A stretch of 64,000 nt of DNA. It comes from an uncultured Bacilli bacterium (GTDB lineage: Bacteria > Bacillota_I > Bacilli_A > RF39 > UBA660). The stretch is taken from assembly GCA_934168005.1 (NCBI GenBank), contig CAKPMN010000003.1, positions 1 to 64,000 on the forward strand, written 5' to 3'. Position 1 is the first letter of the stretch. Each line of letters begins with the position of its first letter. Position numbers and translations under genes: made by a program. The notes below the pieces were generated by a model. The model saw nothing but the letters and a program-made list of their open reading frames with translations. It had not been told where the DNA came from and did not search any database. Below, in pieces: positions 8,905 to 19,899 of this stretch.

Positions 8905-9083
8905 TAAATTTTTAGAGAGTATGTGGTTGGTGCAAACATATAATGAATTATAGTATAGATCACTTTGGATGTGTTTTTGTTAAAAGCAATTACCGGTAAC
9001 GCGTTATAGTTTTGAGATATCTTTTGATATAAAATAAGGTGGTACCACGTAATCACGTCCTTATATAGGATGTGATTTTTTTT
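8905..9083 (+). promoter_or_regulatory. Isoleucine T-box leader
   Basis: This is a canonical T-box: Stem I with AGAG and GGTG elements, a specifier ATC (8959-8961) for Ile, the T-box core GGTGGTACCACG (9038-9049), and the terminator AATCACGTCC (9051-9060) paired with GGATGTGATT (9068-9077) then T residues. The bases UGGU match an ACCA acceptor end. It precedes the exchanger gene, with ileS as the second gene of the unit, so both should be induced by uncharged tRNA-Ile. The 5' boundary is approximate; no clear promoter was seen. Confidence 0.9.
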
Positions 9084-9093
9084 GGAGGAAAAT

Positions 9094-10035
9094 ATGAATA
9101 TAATTTTATTGATAATAGGTTTTATAATTTTAATTAAGGGTGCGGATATATTTGTAGATGGCGCATCAAGTTTAGCTAGCAACTTTAAAGTTCCAAAAAT
9201 ATTGATAGGTCTTACAATTGTAGCATTTGGAACTAGTGCACCAGAGTTTGCTGTATCAATTAAATCTATGCTCTCAAATAATGGAGACATAGTTCTTGGA
9301 AATGTAATAGGAAGTAACATTTTTAATATTTTATTAATACTAGGTGTAGCAGGAATGATTTATCCTCTTACTGTAAAAAAGGATACTGTAAAAAAAGAGT
9401 TACCTATGGTCTTACTTATAACATTAGCTTTCTCTGTTTTACTATCTGATAATTTATTTGAAAATACTAAAAATATTTTTACAAGATCTGATGGTATAAT
9501 AATTTTACTTTTTTTCTCAATATTTTTATATTATTTAATTTCAATAGCTCTTAAAGATAGAGGAGTAAAAAAGGTAGAAGAGCCCAAATATAATTTATTA
9601 AAATCTATTATATTTACAAGTCTAGGAATAGGTGCTATTATACTTGGAAGTAATATGGTTGTGGAAGAAGCTGTTGTTTTAGCTAATAAAGTTGGTATAT
9701 CTGAAAAGATTATAGCTCTTACGATTATAGCTTTTGGTACATCCTTACCAGAGTTAGTTACTTCGGTAGTTGCTTCTATAAAAAAAGAAACAGATTTAGC
9801 TATTGGAAATGTAATAGGAAGTAATATCTTTAATATTTGTGTTGTTATAGGAATTCCTGCATTACTATTTGGAGATATAGAGGCTATTTCATTTACTTAT
9901 ATAGATTTAGGAGTATTATTGCTTTCAAGTTTGATACTTTGGTTATTTACTTTTAGAGATTATAGAATATCTAAACGTGAAAGTTTAATATTATTAGTTA
10001 TATTTATAACTTATTATACTTATGTATTGATATAG
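9094..10035 (+). CDS. Calcium/sodium (CaCA-type) cation antiporter, YrbG-like
   Basis: This is a membrane antiporter of the Ca2+:cation antiporter family. The two inverted alpha repeats are clear: TIVAFGTSAPEFAVS with GNVIGSNIFNILLILG in the first half, and TIIAFGTSLPELVTS with GNVIGSNIFNICVVIG in the second. About ten hydrophobic segments are visible. I start at ATG 9094 (GGAGG 6-10 bases upstream), not at the TTG at 9082, giving 313 residues. It lies between the Ile T-box and ileS, with 8 bases to ileS. The transported ion is inferred from the family. Confidence 0.88.
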   Translation: MNIILLIIGFIILIKGADIFVDGASSLASNFKVPKILIGLTIVAFGTSAPEFAVSIKSMLSNNGDIVLGNVIGSNIFNILLILGVAGMIYPLTVKKDTVKKELPMVLLITLAFSVLLSDNLFENTKNIFTRSDGIIILLFFSIFLYYLISIALKDRGVKKVEEPKYNLLKSIIFTSLGIGAIILGSNMVVEEAVVLANKVGISEKIIALTIIAFGTSLPELVTSVVASIKKETDLAIGNVIGSNIFNICVVIGIPALLFGDIEAISFTYIDLGVLLLSSLILWLFTFRDYRISKRESLILLVIFITYYTYVLI

Positions 10036-10043
10036 GAGGATTT

Positions 10044-13000
10044 ATGAAGAATTTTAAAGAATTGGACAAAAGAGATGCATTTAAAGTTGAAACTGATATT
10101 TTAAATGATTGGAAGAAAAGAAATATTTTAAATGAAACTATTGAAAATAGAAAAGATGCGAAAAATTGGGTTTTTTATGATGGACCTGCTACTGCTAATG
10201 GAATGCCAGGATTACATCATATGGTTGCCAAATTTTTAAAGGATAGTTTTTGTAAATATCAAACAATGAAAGGTAATAGAGTTCTAAGAAAAGTTGGATG
10301 GGATACTCATGGCTTACCTGTTGAAGTAAATGTTGAAAAAAAACTAGGATTTACTGGTAAGAGTGATATTGAAAAGTATGGAATTGAAAAGTTTAACAAA
10401 TTATGTAAAGAGACAGTATGGGACAATGAGGCAGCATTCAGAAGATTAACTGAAGAAATGGGTCAATTTATTGATTTGGATAACAGATATATTACATATG
10501 ATAATAATTATATTGAAACTGAATGGTGGATATTAAAAAAGTTTTTTGATGAAGGATTATTTTATGAGGGTGTTAAGATTATGCCTTGGTGTCCAAGATG
10601 TGGAACAGGTCTTGCTTCACATGAAGTTGCTCAAGGGTATAAAGAAGTAGACGCTAATACAGTTATAGTTCCTTTTAAAATGGTAGATGAGGATACTTAC
10701 TTTTTAGTTTGGACAACAACTCCTTGGACTTTAATTTCTAACGTTGCTTTGTGTGTTAATCCTGATGAAGATTATGTCAAGGTAGAATCAAAAGGATATA
10801 AATTTATATTAGCTAAAGCTTTAGTAAACAGTGTTTTAGGTGATGAGTATCAAATACTTGATACATTTAAAGGTTCAAGCTTAGAATATGTTAAATATGA
10901 ACAATTAATACCTTCATTAGAAGTTAATGGAAATGCTTTCTTTGTAACATGTGATAGTTATGTCACTATGTCTGATGGAACTGGTGTAGTTCATATTGCC
11001 CCAGCATTTGGAGAAGATGATGCTAAGGTTGGAAAGAAATATAAATTAGCTTATGTTAATCCGGTTGGAGAAGATGCTCGTTATACTGAAGGTTTATGGA
11101 AAGGTATGAATATCTTTGAAGCTGATTTGGAAGTTATTAAATATTTAAAAGAAAATGATAAATTATTTAAAAAACAAAAAATTAAACATGATTATCCACA
11201 TTGTTGGAGATGCGATTCACCTTTAGTTTATTATTCTAGACCTTCTTATTATTTAGAGGTTACTAAATTAAAAGATAAAATTATAGAAGAAAATAATAAA
11301 GTTAATTGGTTCCCATCTTTTGTTGGTGAAAAACGTTTTGGAAATTGGCTTGAAAATATGAATGATTGGGCAATTTCTAGAAATAGATATTGGGGGACTC
11401 CTCTTCCTTTATGGAGATGTACTTGTGGACATATGGAAATGATTGGCTCAAGAGATGAATTAGCTGATAAAGCAATTGAAAAGGTAGATTCAAAAACTAT
11501 AGATTTACATAGACCTTTTGTTGATGATATTCATCTAACATGTCCAAAGTGTGGAAATAAAATGACTAGGGCAACTGAGGTTATTGATTGTTGGTTTGAT
11601 TCTGGTGCAATGCCATTTGCTCAATATCATTATCCTTTTGAAAATAAAGAACTATGGGAAAGTCAATATCCTGCAGATTTTATAGCTGAAGGTATTGATC
11701 AAACAAGAGGATGGTTTTATTCATTATTAGTGTTGGGTGTTTTTGTAACAGGTAAAAGTCCTTATAAAAATGTTTTAGTAAATGAGTTATTACTTGATAA
11801 ACATGGTCAAAAGATGCATAAGAGTAAAGGAAATGCTGTTGAACCATTTTCTATTATTGAAAAATATGGTGCTGATACTGTAAGATTTTATTTAGCTTAT
11901 GTATCACCAACTTGGACTCCTTTAAAATTTGATGAGGATGGTTTAAAAGAAGTATATTCTAAATTCTTTAACCCTTTAAAGAACACTTATTCATTCTTCC
12001 AAACTTATGCAAATATTGATGGTATTGATATTAATGAATGTAATGTTAATTACGAAGATAGAGAAGAAATTGATAAGTGGTTACTTTCTAAATATAATAA
12101 ATTAGTACGTGATTGTACTAAAGCATATGATGAATATGATTTAAATCAAGTAGTAAGAGCTATTACAAATTTTGTATCAGAAGATTTATCTAATTGGTAT
12201 ATTAGAAGAAATAGAAATCGTTTTTGGGCATCAGAACTTGATATTTCTAAAAAATCTGTTTATATAACTACTTATGAAGTACTAAATGGTATTTGCCGTT
12301 TAATAGCTCCTGTTGTACCTTATACTACTGAGGAAATATATAAAGATTTAACTGGGGAAGAATCTGTTCATTTAGCTGATTTTCCTAAATATAATGAAGC
12401 TTATATCAATGGAACTATTGAAGAAAAAATGGATTTGGTTCGTAGTTTGATTAGTATTGGAAGATTTGTTCGTGAAGAGACTAAAATAAAAGTTAGACAA
12501 CCTTTAAGTGAGGCTTTAATTGATGGTAAGTCAAAAAATATAATTGGTGATTTAGTAGATTTAATTAAAGAAGAATTAAATGTTAAGAAAATAGTATTTG
12601 TTTCTGATTTAGGTGAATATATGAATTTTTCTATTAAACCTAATTTTAAAGTTGTTGGAAAAGTTTTAGGTTCAAAAATGAAAGAATTCCAAGAAAAGCT
12701 AGAAAAATTAAATGAAGAAGAAATTAATAAATTAAATTCTGATCAAACTATAATGTTAACATTAGCTGGTGAAGAAATAGAAGTAACAAAAGAAATGATT
12801 GAAATTAGAATAACAGCTAAGGAAGGCTTTGATGTTGCATCATTAAATAATAATTTCATTATTTTAAATACTACTTTAACAGATGATTTGATATTAGAAG
12901 GAATTGCTCGTGAGTTTATTTCAAAAATCCAAAATATGAGAAAAAATAATGATTATAATATTATGGATCGTATTAATGTTTTATATAGTGGCGATGATTT

Positions 13001-13136
13001 AGTGTTAGAAGCTATTTCTAAATATAGTAATGAAATAAAAAAAGAGATTTTAGCTGATAATATAACTATAAAAGAACAGCAAGAAAAAGTTGATTTAAAT
13101 GGTCATGATGCTACTATTAAAGTCGATAAAATATAA
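10044..13136 (+). CDS. ileS: Isoleucyl-tRNA synthetase, IleS2-like
   Basis: This class I synthetase charges tRNA-Ile and carries a CP1 editing domain. At 1030 residues it is longer than the B. subtilis enzyme (about 920). The HIGH region reads DGPATANGMPGLHHM, the KMSKS region reads KMHKSKGN, and the WDTHGLPVE motif is of the form seen in type 2 (eukaryote/archaeal-like) IleRS. Cysteine pairs CPRCG, CWRCD, CTCG and CPKCG are present. It sits in the conserved divIVA-T-box-ileS position. Type 2 enzymes elsewhere are linked to mupirocin tolerance; that is inference here. Confidence 0.95.
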   Translation: MKNFKELDKRDAFKVETDILNDWKKRNILNETIENRKDAKNWVFYDGPATANGMPGLHHMVAKFLKDSFCKYQTMKGNRVLRKVGWDTHGLPVEVNVEKKLGFTGKSDIEKYGIEKFNKLCKETVWDNEAAFRRLTEEMGQFIDLDNRYITYDNNYIETEWWILKKFFDEGLFYEGVKIMPWCPRCGTGLASHEVAQGYKEVDANTVIVPFKMVDEDTYFLVWTTTPWTLISNVALCVNPDEDYVKVESKGYKFILAKALVNSVLGDEYQILDTFKGSSLEYVKYEQLIPSLEVNGNAFFVTCDSYVTMSDGTGVVHIAPAFGEDDAKVGKKYKLAYVNPVGEDARYTEGLWKGMNIFEADLEVIKYLKENDKLFKKQKIKHDYPHCWRCDSPLVYYSRPSYYLEVTKLKDKIIEENNKVNWFPSFVGEKRFGNWLENMNDWAISRNRYWGTPLPLWRCTCGHMEMIGSRDELADKAIEKVDSKTIDLHRPFVDDIHLTCPKCGNKMTRATEVIDCWFDSGAMPFAQYHYPFENKELWESQYPADFIAEGIDQTRGWFYSLLVLGVFVTGKSPYKNVLVNELLLDKHGQKMHKSKGNAVEPFSIIEKYGADTVRFYLAYVSPTWTPLKFDEDGLKEVYSKFFNPLKNTYSFFQTYANIDGIDINECNVNYEDREEIDKWLLSKYNKLVRDCTKAYDEYDLNQVVRAITNFVSEDLSNWYIRRNRNRFWASELDISKKSVYITTYEVLNGICRLIAPVVPYTTEEIYKDLTGEESVHLADFPKYNEAYINGTIEEKMDLVRSLISIGRFVREETKIKVRQPLSEALIDGKSKNIIGDLVDLIKEELNVKKIVFVSDLGEYMNFSIKPNFKVVGKVLGSKMKEFQEKLEKLNEEEINKLNSDQTIMLTLAGEEIEVTKEMIEIRITAKEGFDVASLNNNFIILNTTLTDDLILEGIAREFISKIQNMRKNNDYNIMDRINVLYSGDDLVLEAISKYSNEIKKEILADNITIKEQQEKVDLNGHDATIKVDKI

Positions 13137-13169
13137 AAAGAATTGGTTATTTTTGACCAATTCTTTTTT
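13135..13169. terminator. Bidirectional terminator after ileS
   Basis: AAAAAGAATTGGT (13135-13147) pairs with ACCAATTCTTTTT (13156-13168). It serves ileS and the converging gene on the minus strand, whose stop codon lies inside the stem. Confidence 0.88.
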
Positions 13170-13683
13170 CATCTAATAAGTTTTTATTTAAATATGTTAT
13201 TTCCATTAGTTTCCAAATTAAGAATTCATTGTAATTTCCTAGTTCTATATCATCTGCCATTAAATCGAATTGTGGAATATGGTATCTTACTAATCCTTCT
13301 AATGTTCCATTTAAGAAATCTCCATCTTTTCTATTTAAACTATCAATTACTTCTTTTAAATCTAGTATTTTCTTTTTATCAACTTTATAATCTTCTAAAA
13401 CTCTTTCTATAAAGTATTCATCATCTGGGAATATTATATTGTTTATGACTAATATTCTTTCAACTTTGCTTAAAGAAATTTTAGTGTTTATATCAATTCT
13501 TATCTCTTTGCCTGAATTTATTTTAGCTACTTCTAAAATATCTCTCATTTTAATATTTTTTTTATTTCTTCTCATATTGATTAGTTTTGCATTAGCAAAA
13601 CCTTTTATTAATTTATATCTTTCTTCTATTCCTGCATACTGGAAATCTTTTTCTTTTATTATATTTTGATAATGAAATGCCAT
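13147..13683 (-). CDS. Hypothetical protein (178 aa)
   Basis: No family recognised. The protein is soluble-looking, strongly charged and rich in Lys, Glu, Ile and Leu, without a signal peptide or membrane segment. The N-terminal part is basic (MRRNKKNIKMRD near residue 55) and the C-terminal third acidic, ending in EKRIGQK. It is a single gene with an AGGAGG site on the minus strand, ending in the terminator shared with ileS. Codon use resembles the neighbours, so a real gene is likely. Confidence 0.7.
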   Translation of the reverse strand: MAFHYQNIIKEKDFQYAGIEERYKLIKGFANAKLINMRRNKKNIKMRDILEVAKINSGKEIRIDINTKISLSKVERILVINNIIFPDDEYFIERVLEDYKVDKKKILDLKEVIDSLNRKDGDFLNGTLEGLVRYHIPQFDLMADDIELGNYNEFLIWKLMEITYLNKNLLDEKRIGQK

Positions 13684-13762
13684 AAATCCTCCTTTGTATT
13701 AAATATTATACATTAAAGTTTTTATATTTCAAGATTGTTTATCCATTATTTTTCCTGTATAA

Positions 13763-15700
<1,938 letters not shown>

Positions 15701-15701
<1 letters not shown>

Positions 15702-15726
15702 AAGAGCAGACTATTTGTCTGCTTTT
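15701..15726. terminator. Bidirectional terminator
   Basis: AGCAGAC (15705-15711) pairs with GTCTGCT (15717-15723), with A and T runs either side, between converging genes. Confidence 0.8.
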
Positions 15727-16082
15727 GCTTTAAAATTAATTCCAATCATACTTCCTAGAGTTGTTGATATAATAAGTATTATGTAATAAATAGTGTTTTT
15801 AAATTCGAATTTATTTTTTAGAATAAGAGATATTATAAACATTAATAATATTATTATAAGTCCCTGTTTAATTCCTTCTAGCCATCCTTTTTGTGTAGAT
15901 TTTTTTCCAGTTATTATTCCACCAATAAAAATAGATATTATAGGTATAAGTATTTTAAACAAAGCAGTTGTATTTCCTTTTATTATTTCAAAATAACTTA
16001 AAGTAGTTGTCATAAGAGTTAAAAGTAATATTAATAAAAATATTATACCAATACTAATACCTATTTTTTTTAAATAATTCAT
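15711..16082 (-). CDS. TIGR04086-type four-TM membrane protein
   Basis: This 123-residue integral membrane protein has four hydrophobic segments (about residues 8-28, 42-60, 72-88, 97-114) and a basic ending (NFKAKADK). Its segment order and the conserved loop GGIITGKKSTQKGWLEG match the TIGR04086/YrzE-like family of small Firmicutes membrane proteins, whose function is unknown. It is monocistronic on the minus strand and shares its terminator with the phosphoesterase gene. Confidence 0.72.
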   Translation of the reverse strand: MNYLKKIGISIGIIFLLILLLTLMTTTLSYFEIIKGNTTALFKILIPIISIFIGGIITGKKSTQKGWLEGIKQGLIIILLMFIISLILKNKFEFKNTIYYIILIISTTLGSMIGINFKAKADK

Positions 16083-16152
16083 ATAATCACCTAATTTACT
16101 TTATTCTTTGAATAAAAAAATATAACTGTTTCATAATTAAATAGGTGATAAT

Positions 16153-16782
16153 ATGTATATAACATTAGTAATAAAAACATTTATTTTGTATTTTTTTATT
16201 GTTTTAGTTTATAGAATAATGGGAAAAAAAGAGGTTGGAGAATTAAGCATAATTGATCTTATTGTTACTATACTAATTGCTGAACTAGCTGCTATTAGTA
16301 TAGAAAACTATAAAAGTTCTATACTTATTTCAATACTTCCAATAGTTGTTTTGGTAATCATTCAGATTTCTTTAAGTTATCTAAGTATTAAATCAAATGG
16401 CATCAGGAATTTTATTGATGGGAAACCTAGTGTTATTATAAAAAATGGTAAAATTAATTTTTCTTTAATGAATAAAATTAGGTATAGTTTAGATGACTTA
16501 TTGAGTCAATTACGAGATAAAGAAATAAGAAGTCTAGATGAAGTTGAGTATGCAGTATTAGAAAACAGTGGAACATTATCTGTTTTTAAAAGTGGTAAAG
16601 ATTATCCGATGCCTCTTATATTAGATGGTCAAATTGATTATGATACACTAAATGAAATTAATAAAACTGAATCGTGGTTGTATAGTCTTTTAAAGAAAAA
16701 AACATTATTAGTAGAAGATATTTTCTATGCTTTTTATAAAAATAACCAATTATATATAATTAAAAAGAGTGAAGTCATATAA
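16153..16782 (+). CDS. DUF421 (YetF/YdfS-type) membrane protein
   Basis: The N-terminal third carries three hydrophobic helices with the DUF421 signature YRIMGKKEVGELSIIDLI. The soluble part includes NFIDGKPSVIIKNGKI, LRDKEIRSLDEVEYAVLE and a segment like GTLSVF, all typical of the YetF family. Members in Bacillus and clostridia often act in the spore, but no specific function can be assigned here. The length of 209 residues is usual. It is divergent from the preceding membrane gene and starts with GGTGAT before the ATG. Confidence 0.88.
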   Translation: MYITLVIKTFILYFFIVLVYRIMGKKEVGELSIIDLIVTILIAELAAISIENYKSSILISILPIVVLVIIQISLSYLSIKSNGIRNFIDGKPSVIIKNGKINFSLMNKIRYSLDDLLSQLRDKEIRSLDEVEYAVLENSGTLSVFKSGKDYPMPLILDGQIDYDTLNEINKTESWLYSLLKKKTLLVEDIFYAFYKNNQLYIIKKSEVI

Positions 16783-16839
16783 CTGTTTTACATTTTTATA
16801 ATTTTTTGTTATAATGATAAAAATAGAAAGTGGTGGCTT

Positions 16840-17358
16840 ATGGATAATCAAAAAGATATTTTTGGAAGAGATTTAAGTGAATTAGAAAATAATAATACAC
16901 AAAATATTTCTAATACAAGTCAAGAAAATAGTTATATTCAAGTAGAACAACCTGTAATTAATCAACAAACAACTCAAACACCAATTTCACAAGTTCCTCA
17001 AAATCAAGGAATTTTTGTACAAAATGGTGCACAAACTGTAGAATCTACTAATCAAGATGTTAATACGCAAAATGTTGTAGAAGAAGTAGTTGAAAAACCA
17101 ACTAGTGTTGTAGAGTTTGTTGATCCAAATATAAGTGTGAAAGATGATAGTTATAATGAGATGCCTTTTGTTGGTGTTAATCAAAGTGATATGACTGTAA
17201 CAGAAGAAAATATAATGGATAAACAAATAGAAGTTAATGATAATATGAAGCCAGTAGAAGAAGTTGTTGATGAGAATTCTGGATTAAAATTTTTATTAGT
17301 TATTGGGATAATTTTAGCAATTGCTATTATTTTATTACCTGTATTTTTAAAATTATAA
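16840..17358 (+). CDS. Hypothetical tail-anchored protein, Gln/Asn-rich
   Basis: No family recognised. Residues 1-145 are low-complexity, rich in Gln, Asn, Val, Glu and Thr and acidic overall. Residues about 150-170 (LLVIGIILAIAIILLPVFLKL) form one C-terminal membrane helix, so the bulk would face the cytoplasm as in tail-anchored proteins. The gene has a good GTGG-type site and its own terminator, so it looks real. It could be a scaffold or regulator at the membrane; this is speculation. Confidence 0.65.
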   Translation: MDNQKDIFGRDLSELENNNTQNISNTSQENSYIQVEQPVINQQTTQTPISQVPQNQGIFVQNGAQTVESTNQDVNTQNVVEEVVEKPTSVVEFVDPNISVKDDSYNEMPFVGVNQSDMTVTEENIMDKQIEVNDNMKPVEEVVDENSGLKFLLVIGIILAIAIILLPVFLKL

Positions 17359-17381
17359 AAGAAGTACATTGTACTTCTTTT
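17357..17381. terminator. Bidirectional terminator
   Basis: AAAAGAAGTAC (17357-17367) pairs with GTACTTCTTTT (17371-17381) between converging genes. Confidence 0.85.
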
Positions 17382-17682
17382 ATTTTTGGATTGATAACTC
17401 TATTATTTTATTAATGTCATCATCATTTTCTTTAATATTCTTATGTAACTCATTACATTTATCGCACTTATATATTATTTTATAAGTATCTTTGAATTTT
17501 TCTATACCTATAGGTCTTAATAATCCTTTGCACTTATTCATCCTATCTCCAGGATTTATATCTACATGTTTAGAAAATAAACAATAAGGACAGTGATCTC
17601 TTGCTGTATATGATGATTTATCTACATGTTTTCCACAGTTTTCGCAAATAAATTCTTCATTAATCATATTAAATTTTTTCAT
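17380..17682 (-). CDS. RNHCP-domain zinc-ribbon protein
   Basis: This small (100-residue) putative metal-binding protein has paired cysteines CENCG (near residue 13) and HCPYC (near residue 31), plus a second pair CDKCNELH near residue 74. The sequence ARDHCPYCL corresponds to the RNHCP motif that names the family, and the following DINPGDRMNKCKGLLRP is typical of it. The molecular function is unknown; RNA or nucleic-acid binding is often guessed. It is monocistronic and on the opposite strand to scpAB. Confidence 0.82.
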   Translation of the reverse strand: MKKFNMINEEFICENCGKHVDKSSYTARDHCPYCLFSKHVDINPGDRMNKCKGLLRPIGIEKFKDTYKIIYKCDKCNELHKNIKENDDDINKIIELSIQK

Positions 17683-17760
17683 AAAATCACCAAAAAAATT
17701 ATATCATAAGTCCATAAAAAAACAAAATGTATGATATAATATTTTTAATGTGGTGATATT

Positions 17761-18483
17761 ATGAAGTATGAGATTAAAATAAATGAATTTGAAGGACCTC
17801 TTGACTTACTTCTTCATTTAATAAAATCTTCTGATATGAATATTTTTGATATAAATCTAGCAGTTATAACTAATCAATATTTAGATTATATTGAGGCTAT
17901 GGAAGAAATGAATTTAAATGTTGCAAGTGAATATTTAGTTATGGCGGCAGAACTAATAGAAATAAAATCTTCTATACTTCTTCCAAAACCAGTTATAGAG
18001 GAAGATTCTTATGAAGAAGATCCAAGAGAAGCTTTAATTGAAAGATTGCTTGATTACAAAAAGTATAAAGAAGTTACTTCTTCATTTAAAGAGTTAGAAG
18101 AAAAAAGAAATCAAGTATATACAAAATGTCCTGAAAATTTGAAAGCTTATACAAATTATGATATTGATACAATGAGTAATATTGATTTATCAATGTTAGT
18201 TGAAGCTCTTAATAAATTTTTAGAAAGAAAAGAAGAAGAAAAGCCACTTCATACAACTGTTACTACAAAAGAATATTCTGTTAAAGAAAGAAGTAGAGAA
18301 ATAAGATCTTTACTCCATCAAAAGAAAAAACTATCATTCAATGAATTATTTGATATACCAAGAAAAGATTATGTTATAGTTACATTTTTATCCATTCTTA
18401 GTATGTGTAAAAAAAGTGAGATAGAAATTAAGCAGGAAAATAATTTTGATGATATTTATTTAAGCCTAAGGAGTGATGATTAA
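17761..18483 (+). CDS. scpA: Segregation and condensation protein ScpA
   Basis: ScpA is the kleisin subunit that bridges the two SMC heads in the chromosome-condensing complex. The diagnostic N-terminus is FEGPLDLLLHLI; the following region includes EYLVMAAELIEIKSSILLPKP, and the C-terminal winged-helix segment is FLSILSMCKKSEIEIKQE. The 240-residue length is standard. Its stop overlaps the scpB start by one base. Smc itself is outside this window. Confidence 0.96.
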   Translation: MKYEIKINEFEGPLDLLLHLIKSSDMNIFDINLAVITNQYLDYIEAMEEMNLNVASEYLVMAAELIEIKSSILLPKPVIEEDSYEEDPREALIERLLDYKKYKEVTSSFKELEEKRNQVYTKCPENLKAYTNYDIDTMSNIDLSMLVEALNKFLERKEEEKPLHTTVTTKEYSVKERSREIRSLLHQKKKLSFNELFDIPRKDYVIVTFLSILSMCKKSEIEIKQENNFDDIYLSLRSDD

Positions 18484-19043
18484 TGAAAACTGGTGTTTTA
18501 GAAGGCTTACTTTTCATAGTTGGAGAAGATGGTCTTGATATAAAACAAGTTGAAGATACATTGGAGTGTTCTTATGAAGATGTAAAAAAGATGATAGGTG
18601 AACTTTGTAATATATATAATGATGAAAAGAGAGGATTAAAATTAGTTGTATATGGCAATAGACTTAAGCTTACCACAAAGCCAGAACATAGAAAGTTTTA
18701 TGAAAAATTAGCAGCAGATGATGATTCATATTTATCACAAGCAGCTTTAGAAACTCTTGCAATAATTGCTTATAATGAACCTATAACTTGTATAAAGATA
18801 GATGAGATAAGAGGAGTAAGCAGTAGACATATGGTTAGAAAACTTATTTCCAAAAATTTAATTAAAGAGGTTGGCAAATCAGATTTACCAGGTCGACCTT
18901 TAATGTATGGTGTTACAGATGAGTTTTTAGACCATTTTGGTTTATCTGCAACAAGTGAACTTCCAGAATTAAAAGAAGTTGAATTAACCAAGGAAGATGA
19001 AGATTTATATCAAACTAGGTATAACGATGAAAAAGAAAATTAG
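18483..19043 (+). CDS. scpB: Segregation and condensation protein ScpB
   Basis: ScpB forms a dimer of tandem winged-helix domains that binds the middle of ScpA in the Smc complex. The recognisable part is SQAALETLAIIAYNEPIT followed by the helix containing RGVSSRHMVRKLI and LPGRPLMYGVTDEFLDHFGL. The 186-residue length fits. It is directly coupled to scpA (overlapping TAATG). The sequence after it to 19116 carries no obvious terminator. Confidence 0.96.
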   Translation: MKTGVLEGLLFIVGEDGLDIKQVEDTLECSYEDVKKMIGELCNIYNDEKRGLKLVVYGNRLKLTTKPEHRKFYEKLAADDDSYLSQAALETLAIIAYNEPITCIKIDEIRGVSSRHMVRKLISKNLIKEVGKSDLPGRPLMYGVTDEFLDHFGLSATSELPELKEVELTKEDEDLYQTRYNDEKEN

Positions 19044-19116
19044 TTTATATAAATATAATTGAATATTAATTATTAATTGTGTTAAAGATGTGATATAACA
19101 TTAACAAGGTGATTTT

Positions 19117-19509
19117 ATGAGTATTAGAATTGTACCAATGGATTTAAATAATTCAGAGTTTTTAGGAAAAGTTATTCCACAAATTCAAAATGATTATTTT
19201 GTCAATTATTTAAATAATGACGGATGGTATAAATATCAAAAGTCAGGTATTGAAGCAGAAAATGGAGATTTATTATTATTTCAAATAAATAATTTAATTA
19301 TTGCTTCAGCTATATATGACATGCCTATGTGTAAGATAAACCAATTTATTGTACGAAAAGGAACAGTTAAAGTATTTAAACCTATTGATAAAAATGAATT
19401 TCAAAATATATTTGATGATTTTAAAAGATTTAGTAATGCAAAATATATATTTAAACCTACCAAAGAGCAAATGGATTTATTGACAAAAAGAATGGATGTT
19501 ATTGAATAA
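19117..19509 (+). CDS. Hypothetical protein (130 aa)
   Basis: No family recognised. It is a soluble protein with alternating short strands and aromatic residues; the stretch GDLLLFQINNLIIASAIY vaguely resembles PUA/EVE-like folds, but this is only an impression. There is no signal peptide. A GGTGAT site precedes the ATG and codon use matches the neighbours. It lies alone between scpB and tRNA-Leu. Confidence 0.6.
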   Translation: MSIRIVPMDLNNSEFLGKVIPQIQNDYFVNYLNNDGWYKYQKSGIEAENGDLLLFQINNLIIASAIYDMPMCKINQFIVRKGTVKVFKPIDKNEFQNIFDDFKRFSNAKYIFKPTKEQMDLLTKRMDVIE

Positions 19510-19578
19510 AATATAAATAGTATAAAAAATCATTATATCTTTTTAAAAAATTATGATATAATGATGTTGTACTCTTTT

Positions 19579-19664
19579 GCCAGCCTGGCGGAATGGTAGA
19601 CGCAGCAGACTCAAAATCTGCCGGTAGCAATACTGTGAGGGTTCAAGTCCCTTGGCTGGTACCA
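19579..19664 (+). tRNA. tRNA-Leu (anticodon CAA)
   Basis: The acceptor stem GCCAGCC (19579-19585) pairs with GGCTGGT (19654-19660). The anticodon stem GCAGA/TCTGC encloses the loop CTCAAAA with anticodon CAA. A long variable arm, as expected for Leu, follows. The T-loop is GTTCAAG and CCA is encoded. An extended -10 box TGATATAAT lies at 19554-19562. Confidence 0.96.
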
Positions 19665-19701
19665 ATGACAAATTTGTTCGTTTATTCGGACTTTTAATGT
19701 G

Positions 19702-19731
19702 AAATCAATCATATTTGATTGATTTTTTTTT
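19702..19731 (+). terminator. Terminator after tRNA-Leu
   Basis: AATCAATCA (19703-19711) pairs with TGATTGATT (19716-19724) followed by a T run. From here to 19899 only AT-rich sequence without other recognisable signals was seen. Confidence 0.8.
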
Positions 19732-19899
19732 ATAAAAAAATAACGTAATATTTATTCGTTCTTTTTCTTAAATTGAAATTACAAAAAAGAATTATTTGTT
19801 AGTTAAAACAAGTTTATTCAATTTAAATATTATAAATAAAACTTTTTTTATATATTTTACAACTATATTTTATTATGTTATTTTTTTATTGGTGATATC

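Noticed and set aside
8805..9320. 171-codon minus-strand frame across the Ile T-box
   Set aside because: It overlaps the end of divIVA, the T-box and the start of the antiporter, all well supported on the plus strand.
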